From the NCBI GenBank assembly GCA_037179385.1, contig CM074180.1, forward strand, positions 30,361,455 through 30,425,454: a DNA stretch of 64,000 nt. Reading direction: 5' to 3'. The notes below the pieces were generated by a model. The model was given only the letters and a program-made list of their open reading frames with translations. It was not told where the DNA came from and did no database searches. This DNA comes from Holothuria scabra (lineage: Eukaryota > Echinodermata > Holothuroidea > Aspidochirotida > Holothuriidae). A program made the position numbers and the translations under genes. Below, in pieces: positions 35,501-47,500 of the stretch. How positions within the stretch are numbered: position 1 is the stretch's first letter; the number at the start of each line of letters is the position of its first letter.

Positions 35501-38500
35501 ATTCTGATTGTTCAACTCATTAAGTAATGCTGATGAGGCCTCCATTAATTTATCGGTATCATCACTCTCTAGAGAGTCCAGTTCCCATTTTCTTTCCATT
35601 TCTTCTGGTTTAAGGAGGAGATCACTGAGTTCTTTCTCCATGTTTTCAGTCTCTGGGTCCTTTAATACACCCTCCTGTTCTCCATCAGTACCTGTTGATC
35701 CAGACATGGACCACAAATAGCACTTCTTGAGCTTTACACTGTCCAAATAGTTCATTAAATCACCTTCTTGACTGGCCTCTGCTAACTGTGACACGTAACT
35801 CATATAACCCTGTTTAGCGACTTGAAGCTCCTCGGAACCATTGACAAAAGTACAAGGCACCTCACCGAGTGCTTGTTTTGTGGTGATCTCTGTACCATCC
35901 AGAGGATATTGTTCTGTATTAACAGACATTTTGTTACTGTTTTCATCCGCAGCAGACATTCCTGCCTCCTTATTTCCACAAAAAGGTACAACAGAAACGC
36001 TATCAAAGAAAACTTCACTACCCGAATCTGAACTGTGAGTATTCAATGCATTAACACACTGCACTACTTCAACTACGTGGCTAACACCTTCTGCAGATAT
36101 ACTTTCAGGAAGAACGTCCTTTCCAGGCATTTCCTGATCAGAATGTGACTCTTCAGTCATACTCGAAGCAATTGGTCTGGATTCAAATGATGCAGGAAAT
36201 GAGCTTTCATTCTCTAAAGCAGCCATTTCCTGTTTGGGAATACCAGCCCACACAGTTTTGATTTCTTTGGGGGCGCTCTCGTTAAATGTGCTGGTAGTGT
36301 CAATATCATCCAGTGAAGCACAGCTGTGATAATCCTGCGACGAGCTGGGAGATGTTGACAATGAATCAGTGGTGAGTCTTGAAGTCAGTTCTGTGATAAA
36401 ATCTAAGGACTCGTACATATGGCTCAAACTGAGGTCCGTAATTTCCAACAGGGTATCTTCTGTTTTCTCTTCTCCCTCCTTTGATTGGTCACATGACTTC
36501 TCATGTGATGGTGGAAGATTAAGGTTCAGTCTGAGACTGTCTAACCCTCTCTTGGTTTCATTGTAGGAAAGTTCTTCTCCAAGGAATGATGGGAAAAATC
36601 TGTCAATATCCTGAGAAATGAAAGGAGTTGTTAGGTTCTCAATGCTTGGGCTTTTTTCAAGTACTGAATGGAGCGGTGACTTCATTGGCCATGACTGACA
36701 AAGAATTGTCTTAATATTTGAAGGAGCACCATGAAGGACAGACTCCATGTGAGGGAGTGGTGCTGTACCTTCAAAGACATCGTCGGGGCAGTCATTTTCC
36801 TGAGGAAAACTGAATGCTTGGAATATGGCTTCTGCTGCTTCCTCGCAACTAGGTGGTTTGACTTTTTTCAAATCTTCATCCTCATCTTCGTCATCAATTG
36901 AAGAGCAAGAATCAGAATCCCACAGCCCATCTTCAAGGAGTTCTCTTTCATCTAATTCCAGATCACTGACACTAACCACATCTGAACCATCATCATCATC
37001 ACCACAATTTGTGTCAGGGCTCTCTAATAGTATGCTTCCAATCTGGTCTTCAGGTGTAATACTGGGCACACATCTGTTTTCTTTCACCTGAGGAACACTT
37101 CTGCTCACTCCTTTTGCTTTTTCCGTTTCCACCACAGACTCAAAGTTGAAGGTACCTCCTTCCTTTGGTGACATGGTCCAAAATTCTACATCTTTTTGTG
37201 AATCGTCTTCCGAACAAACTGGAGGTATTTGCTTAGGTTCATCTCCTTCCTCTGAATGTAAAATTGCATTCTCCATTTCAATGTACCTGTCAAAAATGTC
37301 ATCAGCAAAGTCCATTATTTCTGGGGTTCCTTCATCGCCATCCTCTACAGCAGCATCTTCCCCACTTTTCATTGGCAGAACGTCATCGAAGTCGAGGTCA
37401 CAGAGGGAGATATCTGAAGTGTCACTGATACTGTAAGCATCATTCTCAGAGAAAGCCTCTCTCGCTATCACCAGTTCTTCAATTTCTAACCGTCTCTGCA
37501 TGTCATTTACACGGAACGTAAAGCCATCAACGGCATCATCATCTTTGCATGGAGTTGGATGATGTCGATGAGGTGCCATGGACCACTGAGAAGTACTACT
37601 TTTTGTAGGGGTGAATGCAGCTAAAGATGTGATGTTGCTTTGGTTCACCTTTAAGAAAAGGAAGAATTTAAGATAAATACAACATATATATGCAATTGGG
37701 CTTGGAATTTAACCAAGCCAAATTTAAAGTTTCTTTTTCAAAGTTAAAGGCTGTAGGAGGCATGGTCCTACAAAAACTACAATGATGAAATCAATGGGCT
37801 CAATAAATGCAACAGCCAACTTTCAAGCAGTCCCTGTATGTCAAAATGTAAGAACAACTTTTACTTTGCATTGGCAGAGCAACCCCAAAGTGTTAAATTT
37901 ATTCATTCATCACTATATCAATTTTCCTATGAGAGTTAAATCCAATGCCTAGGGTCCAAATGATTATCAGTTTATCCATCACACTGATGAAGCAAAAAAT
38001 TGGTTAATTTGAGGTTCTAAGCATAATTGACAATGGTCTCCTGTTCCAAGGTTCCTTTCAACAATCATTTCAAGTCCAAACTTACAAAAACATCCTTTCC
38101 TCCGAAATATATAAATTTATGGGTACTATACCATTAAAGCAACTCCCAAAATATACAGTTCCTACAAATGCTGAAAGTCTGAGCAATACAACGACTCCTT
38201 GACTTCTAATTAGTCTTCTACAGAAGTTGAGAAAATAGTCATTTCACCCTCATTAGTTGGTCCAGCATTTCTTAAAAAACATTTTGCATCTTTCAAACAT
38301 TTAATACTCTTTGGTGTCTTATAAAATCAACACAAATTTCAAAGCCCCAGCTTTTTTGTCAAAACAAAAAAAAAAACCAAAAGACCCCAAAACAATAAAA
38401 AAAAACCCAGAAAGCCAAAAGGCTTAGTGATTCCTTGCTGCTGAAATGTAAGGCCTTTTTTCACATTGACATTGCTTTGCGATGTTTTTCAATTAACAGG

Positions 38501-41500
38501 GCTCCATAATGTGCCCACAAAGTACACATGCAAGGCATCCAATCTTCCTACATTGAGATCCCCCTTGCCCGTCGTGAACCCAAATGACATTTGACCTCCA
38601 CCAAAAACTTCTGGGACCATGTATTCACTATGTGCCATCTACATGACAAGTTACAGGACCCTACAAGTGACCTTTCTTGAAAGACTGTGCAGGAAAGCTT
38701 GTCAGGCTTTGAACATGCTGACTTCAAATGAACTTTGACCTTTGGGAAAATCAATAGGGATCATCTACTAAATATGACCAATCCACACACTAAATGTGAG
38801 CACAGTCACATGTACCGTTCTTGAGATACAGTGTTTACGAAGTTTTGATCTTTGGACCTCTCATGACCCCAAATGACCTTTGACCTCCACCAAAAACAAT
38901 AGGGAACATCTACTCAATATGGCCAACACACTCGCCAAATATGAGCATAGTCACATGTACCGTTCTTGAGATATCGTGTTTACGAAGTTTTGACCTTTTG
39001 ACCTCTCGTGACCCCAAATGACCTTTGATCTCCATAAAAATCGATAGGGATCATCTACTCAATATGGGCAATGCACACACCAAATATGAGATAAGTCACA
39101 ATTACCCTTCTTGAGATACCGTGTTTACAAGCAATTTCTAAGGAATTTACCTATTAACCTCTCGTGACCCCAAATGAGGCTTTGACCTCCACGAAAATCG
39201 ATAGGGATCATCTACTCAATATGACCAACCCACACACCAAATATGAGCATAGTCACATGTACCGTTCTCGAGTTATCGTGTTTACGAAGTTTTGTCCTTC
39301 TGACCTCTCTTGACCCCAAATGACCTTTGATCTCCACCAAAAACAATAGGGATCATCTACTCAATATGACCAACCCACACACCAAATATGAGCATAGTCA
39401 CATCTACCGTTCTCGAGATATCATGTTTACGAAGTTTTGACCTTTTGACCTCTCGTGACCCCAAATGACCTTTGATCTCCACGAAAATCGATAGGGATCA
39501 TCTACTCAATATGGCCAATGCACACACCAAATATGAGATTAGTCACACTTACCCTTCTTGAGATACCGTGTTTACAAGCAATTTCTAAGGAATTTACCTA
39601 TTTACCTCTCGTGACCCCAAATGACCTTTGACCTCCACGAAAATCAATAGGGATCATCTACTCAATATGACCAATCCACACAGCAAATATGAGCATAGTC
39701 ACATGTACCGTTCTCGAGATATCGTGTTTACGAAGTTTTGACCTTTTGACCTCTTGTGACCCCAAATGACCTTTGATCTCCACCAAAAACAATAGGGATC
39801 ATCTACTCAATATGACCAACCTACACACCAAATACGAGGTTAGTCACACTTACCCTTCTTGAGATATCGTGTTTACAACCAAAGCATCACATACACACAC
39901 ACACACACACACCCACACACACGACATCACCATCGCATAGATTCCTTGCCTGCCTTCGGCAAGGAATCAAAAAAGAACAAAGAAAGAACAGAGGCTCAAA
40001 TAGTGCAGAAGCTCAAAACTGTCTGAAGACAACATTTGCTGTGAGAAAAAAACATGAACAAGGGCACTGGAGTTGCTTTTGTTGCTTTGGCTTGACTCTT
40101 GAATGACACTGGAATTATGAAAATTAAGATGGACACTACCATCAAAATTACGACATATTTTGTAAAATGTCAACCTACAGAATGAATCTTTAAAATTGGA
40201 CTTTGAATAACCCTGATAAGGACCATTGTACGACCAAACGTTTTAGTACATGTATATCTGACAATCTTCGTAAATTTGCTCTCACAGGAAGTCCAAAATT
40301 TCAGTTTCCCACTTTGCAACTCATGGACATATTAAACCACTCACATCACTGGATGGTACTGCTGGTCAGCATTTAGAATATGCAGGACCACATGCCTGCA
40401 TGTTAGGTTTTGCAGGTGCAGAGACTTCCCCATTGCAGGCAGAATGCAGGTCAATTTGAATCTGCATCTCACTCTAACGAAAATGTAAGCACACATCATC
40501 AACTCTGTTGTCAAGCAGCCATGATGCCATTTGTTTGTAAACATGAATGACCCTTGGCTGCACTTTTGACACCCATGTCTATAAACATTTGGAAGAATTT
40601 TGTTCTGAATGCATTAAAACTTGTATCCCATTGAATATTCATGTGCACAATCCCAACAAAAACACCAATCATGCATATTCGACAAGTATCAATTAAAACG
40701 AGTCTGACTACCATGCAGTTACTATGAAGAAGTCAATGGAGTTCTAGCACTTGATTCCTCTCAATTAAAACTGTAAATGTTCACTGTTAAAGCATGCACC
40801 TCAAACAGTGCAAATGACACCTGCTACAAAAATAAATAATTTCAGGCACTGAAGGCTCACTATAACTTGCAAGTAACATGTAAATCAATTAAAACAAACA
40901 AATTTGACCTCAATGACTTCCAAATGGCCTATTTGCCAAGTTTTGGTGCAACTGAAATTTGGGTTGCAAAGTCATAAGAAATCAAAGATTTTTGACATCA
41001 AATAACCCTTGATGACCTCCATTTGGTTTCCACATATTTTGACACCAAATAATATGACTTAACACCCTAATTTTGGATTTCTTACCATTTGTGGTTAAAG
41101 ACCTTTCACAATTACTGTAGGAGTAGTTCCTGACTGCCTGCAACACTTTTATAAATTGCTGCACAAACACTTGGGTGGTATCTTGCCAGCTGTTGCAGTC
41201 ATGGCAATGTTAAAGGTCCTATCAGTCTTAAACATGTTGCAAATTCTGACCATATAGTCAGTCGGGCGTACCTGTTTTTTCTGCTGTTTCGTGCAACACA
41301 AAAGGGGATTACTGGGGAACAACCCAGAAAGGAAGATTATAGTTTTCTCATCACGAAATGACTTTTCCCCACGTTCAAAAAGTGCGCAGCAACGAAAAAA
41401 GAGGCAAAAACAATGCCAAAGTTTCATCTTAAATCTACTACGATCGTTTGGTCACCAGCCAATCACGTATCGGGAGAGGAGGAGACTGACCAATGACAAG

Positions 41501-44500
41501 GCAGTAGCATCCTAGTTACACAGAAGAAGCAGACGACAAAATGGTAGCCCCCGTGCCAAACGCTGAACCCAGTGAAAATCCGGAGTTTTGTGCCATGCAC
41601 ATTGTTTCCAGTGCAACAACCAACTTTAAAACACTCACAAAAGCATCTTAGGAAACGTTTGCTAGTTATGGGGCACAATGGAAACACTTCAACTGCCCTG
41701 AAGCTGAAATTGTCGACAGTACGGCTACGAGTCTTGGTTTAGACTTCGACAACATCGAAGAACGCCTCCAGTTGTTTTCACACGTACCCGTTGCACGAAA
41801 CATCGGGTACCACCGAGATTGTTATCGGCGGTTTTGTGACAAAGGTAAAATTGAGTGGAAAAAACGTTCATCACAGAATCAGACTAGCGAAGATACGTAT
41901 ATCTATTCCTCTATAAAATTTTTAATTTGTAAACTAATCGGCTAGCCGGATGAAAATAAACATGCTAGCCTAGCCATAGAGTGTGCAATCAATGCATGTG
42001 TGGCGACCGTAGTAGTCCCACAATGGTGCAGCAATACTTGAAGTCAGTGCTCTACGCTGCCTCACAGGGTGGCCCACCTTGCCCCTATTCTCAGAATTTA
42101 AAATTCTTCATGTGGTTCCTGGGGTTGTCTAAATTATCAAAAGTGCACTGTGTGAATAATGGATTGGGTGACTGCTAACTTGAACTGAACCAACACACAG
42201 AGTTACATGCGGTCATTAAAGAATTGAAGTCGGGCATGTTTGCTGTGCATGGGCTTCAAAACATAGGAGTGCAGCATTTTACATGTGAACGTGTGTCCTT
42301 AAATTCAATCTCCTCCCTCTTTTCAATGAAGCTAGGGGTCTTATCTGTGTAGTATTAGCTCTCACTCAGTGTCTATACTAATATGATACTGCTCCATTAT
42401 ACTACGTTCTGAATACTACACGGAGCAAGTGACAATGGAGGTTAGTGTGTAGGGACTGAGTGAGGACTAGTGTAGTATATGCTACATTGTGTATTTTACT
42501 AAATTCCAGTCGTGTGGTGGTGATGTAAGTTGATATACTGACTAACCAGGGAGTTGTCAGGGTTAAGTGACAATTCAGTGTTCTCCACAGGTTGAAATTT
42601 TGTCCGGGTGCTCCAAAGGTTGAAGGTAAACAGTGATCACTGTCTTGACAAGAAGTCTAAAGAGAGGGAGCACCTCTCTTTGGAAAATGTTGGTTAAAAT
42701 CAGTGATGCTTGTAATTATACTTTTCTCTGATGACTAGGAACATTTGTGATTATCATTGCACAATGTCCACATTGAGCTTGCTGTCTCTGTTTCGAGATT
42801 TCAAATAGATAATTTTTGTCTGGGTGGCTGAACTTTTTTTGTCCGGGTGGCACATTTTTTGTCCGTGGGCTAAAAAACCTCTGCAGGTTTTGTCTGGGTG
42901 GGTCACCCTAACAAAACAGCTAGTAGAGAACACTGTCATTATGCCTTTTTAATATCCCTTTCCTGTTGTAGCTGCTGAATTGTAACGGGGGTGGAAATAT
43001 ACTAACGCCTATCTTGTGCATTTGGCAGGAGCCTAAACAGCAACTCTCTTGTCAGAGTGTGTGACTGCGGGCAGAAATCTTGAATATAAAAGACTTATGG
43101 GATGTATCCACATTCCTTGGTACCTGTAAGAACATTCTTTCCGTTACTTTCCACCATATAAGTGTACTAGGCCACTTTTATTTGGAGGGGGTAGAGCCCT
43201 TTTAAGCTTTTACCCAAAATTTTAATCACCCATGCCAGAAAAATACAACTGTTTTGTCTGAAAATAGTAATTTCCCAGCAGGAACAGGGCTGCAGCCCCC
43301 AGCCCCCCTCCACCCTATACACCTATGTTTTCAACAGTGCTAGTATTCCATTCTACTTTGACCCACTAATCTGAAACTAAGACATCTCGTTTGAATATGA
43401 ATTTTAGTAGTTTTTGAGCTTCGCTTCAAAACTGCAGAAATTACAGTACGTAAGTATTGTGCATTTGAGTTGGGGGAGGGGGAAAGATGTTAAAACAAAG
43501 GTTGGTCAACTGTGGTTTCTATTAAAGTTCTTTTTGTTTTAGTAAGAGACTAACATTACCATTTTCCTAGCAACAAGCCATGGTTTGTGGGAAGGGGGGG
43601 GGGCTCGTGCTCATATATGCTTATTGTACAGACGAGTAGACCCCATAATTTCCATTATTGCCTTATGATAACAAAGCACTGTTTTCTTTGATTGATAGTT
43701 GAAAGAAAGCGAGAAGTATTTGTTGAGTTCCTTTCCGTGCCTATAACCTTTAAATCTAAACCTTCCTTCTAGAAGAAAAAAGTGCTTTAACAGAATGTAG
43801 CCCAACCCTTTCATGTAAAAATCTTTGGTGAATTACAAAATGAAAAGTTCCCTGTGTAACTGTAAACCCATCAGAGCATAAAAATATTGCAATTTTCCTC
43901 TGCAAAGTTGTCATTCTGTAAAACTAGCACCGCCTTGCATGCGGGGAGGGGTTCTGGGCCCTAACCCCCTTGAACCCTTTACAGTAACACCCCTTACCAG
44001 TAGCAAAAATAATAAGTTTACCCATATTAGTGAACATATTTTAATGAAATTATCATATTTTCACCCCAATTACTTGAGGTGTCTAGTTGTATGTTATACA
44101 CAAATGTTGGGAGGGGGCTTCTCACAGGACCCCTCTCCAAGACACCTTAGGTTTTGCATGTCCCGAGGAAACCAACTTAAAATCTAAAAAGAAAATAAAT
44201 GTGCAAATGCCAGAACAAAGACTTGACAAAATATTGCACAGTTTTCACATAAGATTCTTTTGTTACACACAAATTTTGCAAAGGAGAGGGGGGTCTGACC
44301 CCAGGAGACCATTGACTAACATGCATAGTTCTACTGAATTCGTTTAAACCCTTCTGTAGTGGTTCCACGGACCTGCCAGGTAAAGGTCAGAATGAAAACA
44401 TAGTTTACACTGGAGCTACCTGTATTGTGTACATTAGTCTGTGTATTGCTTTAATTTGGATAGCGCCCTCTATTTATGTTTATGCCTTTTCCCTGACCCT

Positions 44501-47500
44501 GGGAGTGGTCAGTGTTTGCAGAAATAGGTCATGTGTGAGTGAGAAAAGATTGCGAGGTACTCTGGACCAAAATCTGCTTGTTTGTAGCTTGAATGTGTTC
44601 GTAACATATATTTTTCCTTCAGTACAATAGCCTATGGGACTATGGCGGCCATTTTGTCCATAAAGTCAACAGTGTGCAACTTTTAAACGTGGGGAAAATC
44701 AAAATATGAAAATTTATGTTGTAAAGTACAAGTGGGCGGGTTTTGAGGTAATCCCCGTTTGTGTTGCACGGAATCCCATTTTTAAAGCCTTTTTTGAGGT
44801 ATGCCCTACTGACTAATAGGAGAGCAAATTGGTTGCTTACGGCTGTACTGGCAGTAAATACAAGTGTTGTATAGAATTGTTACCTGACCCAAATTGCAAA
44901 TGATCACCCAAATGTCATGCAATATCACCTGTCTGGGGGATCTCTACTAATAAATCACAAACTTGGTCACATATGTTATGAGACCTGTTCCAGCAGCTTG
45001 TGACTCATCTGGCAATGTTGCACTACCGCTGGAAGACTGTATACTACTATTACTGTACATAAATGATAACCCTGTACAAATCCGGTTTCATATATCCTTT
45101 GTAGCTGTCAGTCTTGAACTGCAAGTTTGCATCCAACAAAATTATGTGTTGATCTGAGGGGATCCAACTTTGGGGCTTGTATGTACACCCTCTGTTGCTG
45201 GTAGGACCAATCTCATTCATGAACATGTGACAGGTCTGACCCAAATGCAAAAAATGACCATGCAAGAAACAGCATGTTTTACATGACTGACATGCTACAA
45301 ATCACAACTGTTTGTGCGACTATGGCATGTGCAAGCATACAGACTTTCTCTGGATGATAGTGCAACCAAATGGTCACAACTATTTGCACAGCAATTGTGA
45401 AAGGGAATTTAGACACCACATAAGTGAAGAGCAATTCTCCAGTTAGTAAGTTACAAGAAATTTTATGGCTCAGTTTCTAACCAATTGGTTTAAGGCAGTC
45501 GAGGCTCACTGGCTTGTTTTCCCTACTCAGTTGCTAATGCTGAGTACCTAACGAAGCAAAATGGCAGCAGGTTCCATCATCAAAGCCTTCGGTATGACCT
45601 GGCCAGGAGGTGGGCTCCCGACCCTCTGGCTGAAAGTCAAATGCTCCAACCACCTGAAAATTCAGTGGAGAGCACTTGTTTTTGAGTGACAGGCATGAAA
45701 CACAGACAAAGGGATGATGGAGATGGTAACTCAAATGGCTCTATAACCTAGTCTGAGTTGAAAATCACAAAGAATATATTTTATACCACCTACAGTTGCA
45801 AGGTCAGGGAGGGTATTTTGGTAACATTTGATGGATTTTCTCTAAAAGTAGTAGCACAATTGGCTACCTCATTAAAATGACAAAGTTCCAGTATTCAATG
45901 TCTCTATGACCCTTATCTTCAGACTGCCCTCTACCACTCAACATATAATTTAGTTTCTGCCCATCAATTTGGCAGGCAATTTGTGATAAGAGTGTGCAAG
46001 ACTGGCAAGGATAAGGATGTCCACTCAAATGTTTTGGAAAACTTTGTCTGATGGAAGTCAATGTTTGACAATAATTAATCACAAAAGAGGATTTATTACA
46101 ATACAAATAGTTTTAAGGGTCATATGTCAACAAAACAACACACAGACAAAATATAACTGGCATAGGGTAGGGAAATTTTTGAGAGTAGCAATGTGTACAG
46201 GTAAAAATAAAAGGTTAAAAGAGTATCCAAAGCATGTACAAAATGTAAATCCCATACAGGGTGGGGGTCTAAGGTGATCCTGGTTTCTTTTGTGTGTGTG
46301 TAACTTCATCAAAAGGGAAGTTTGTACAGTTAACTACTGAAGTGTAGGAAACATGCTGATGCACATTTGTCTCACAGTAATATAAACACAGCAGCAAATG
46401 TTTCAAAATTACCACTGGGGGTGTATTTTGACACCATTCTCATATCATTATTAGACAATTAAGTCTCACTGACACACTGACAAAACCAGTAATGAAAGAC
46501 ACCCACTTGTAACCCACAAAAGGGGAAAAAAGTCTGAACAAAATATGGTAACTAGCAGAAAATTTCCTGAGACTGCAGACACTTTTAATTACTTCCCCAG
46601 ATAAGGTAAGTACACGAGAGTAACTCTGCAACTAATGTAAAGAATACTGAAGATTGTGAGTCAATAACCAATTAACTTTACCACAACAAGTCTACTTGTT
46701 CAATACAGACGTGACATGAGACATGACCTTTATATCGCAAAGACACCTGTTCCACTAAAATTCTCATCTACTGCTTTCTATAGTTGCTATGAGACAGGGT
46801 AATATGACCATTACTTGACTAAATTTTAATTCATATATACAATTTACATCCTGTTATTTAACCAAGGACAGTGTGAGAACAGAAATTGAATACTGTCAAC
46901 TTAGAACGGCCACATTTAAGAAATCAGATATAGATATGTGAGTGAAACTGTTGAAAAGACTGCAACTAGTCCATTAAACCTGTTCAGTAATTGATCTCTA
47001 GTGTAGCCCTATTTAAGACCAGGGCTCAGGAAAATGATTTTCATTTTAAAAGAAGGGTTTAAGGTCATATCAGATTTCGATATATTGGAGAAGTACTTAT
47101 TCTAAGCATTTTAGTGAAATTTGCATTAAAATCTGATGTGTGGTTCTCAAGATATGAGCAAGTAAAGTTGTCACATTTTCAACAAAAAGTGAACTTGAAG
47201 CAAGCATATATGACATCATATCCCCACATTAATGTACAGCCTTTTGTTTTTCTTTAAAAATTTACAGCCCATTTTCTCTTCAACAATCCCATATTTTCAA
47301 AATGTGATTGCATAAGTGGCATGAGAACTTCACAAACTTTGCATTCCCCTCAGGGAGGTCTTATTCCTATTAACTTTAAGGTCAACACAACAGTCTGAAA
47401 AACAAAGGGAAACAAAGCATTCCTTGTCAATGTGAGGAAGTGATATAACCTCTGCTGCCCTCAATATCACTTTGGAAGACAAATCTAATAACTTCATTTA

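Noticed and set aside
35508..37436. Plus-strand and other-frame open frames within 35.5-37.4 kb
   Set aside because: Shadows of the 769-codon nesprin-like exon on the minus strand; serine-rich because they are antisense to acidic codons.
39940..39968. Hairpin as an intrinsic transcription terminator or Helitron end
   Set aside because: The genome is eukaryotic, so bacterial terminators do not apply; and no CTRR motif follows as required for a Helitron 3' end.
40341..40714. Minus-strand frames between 40.3 and 40.7 kb as extra nesprin exons
   Set aside because: No flanking splice sites in the needed phase 0/0, no spectrin-like Trp/Leu pattern.
45534..45734. Minus-strand frame with PEGREPTSWPG
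   Set aside because: Lies inside a SINE copy and its degraded tRNA-like head.
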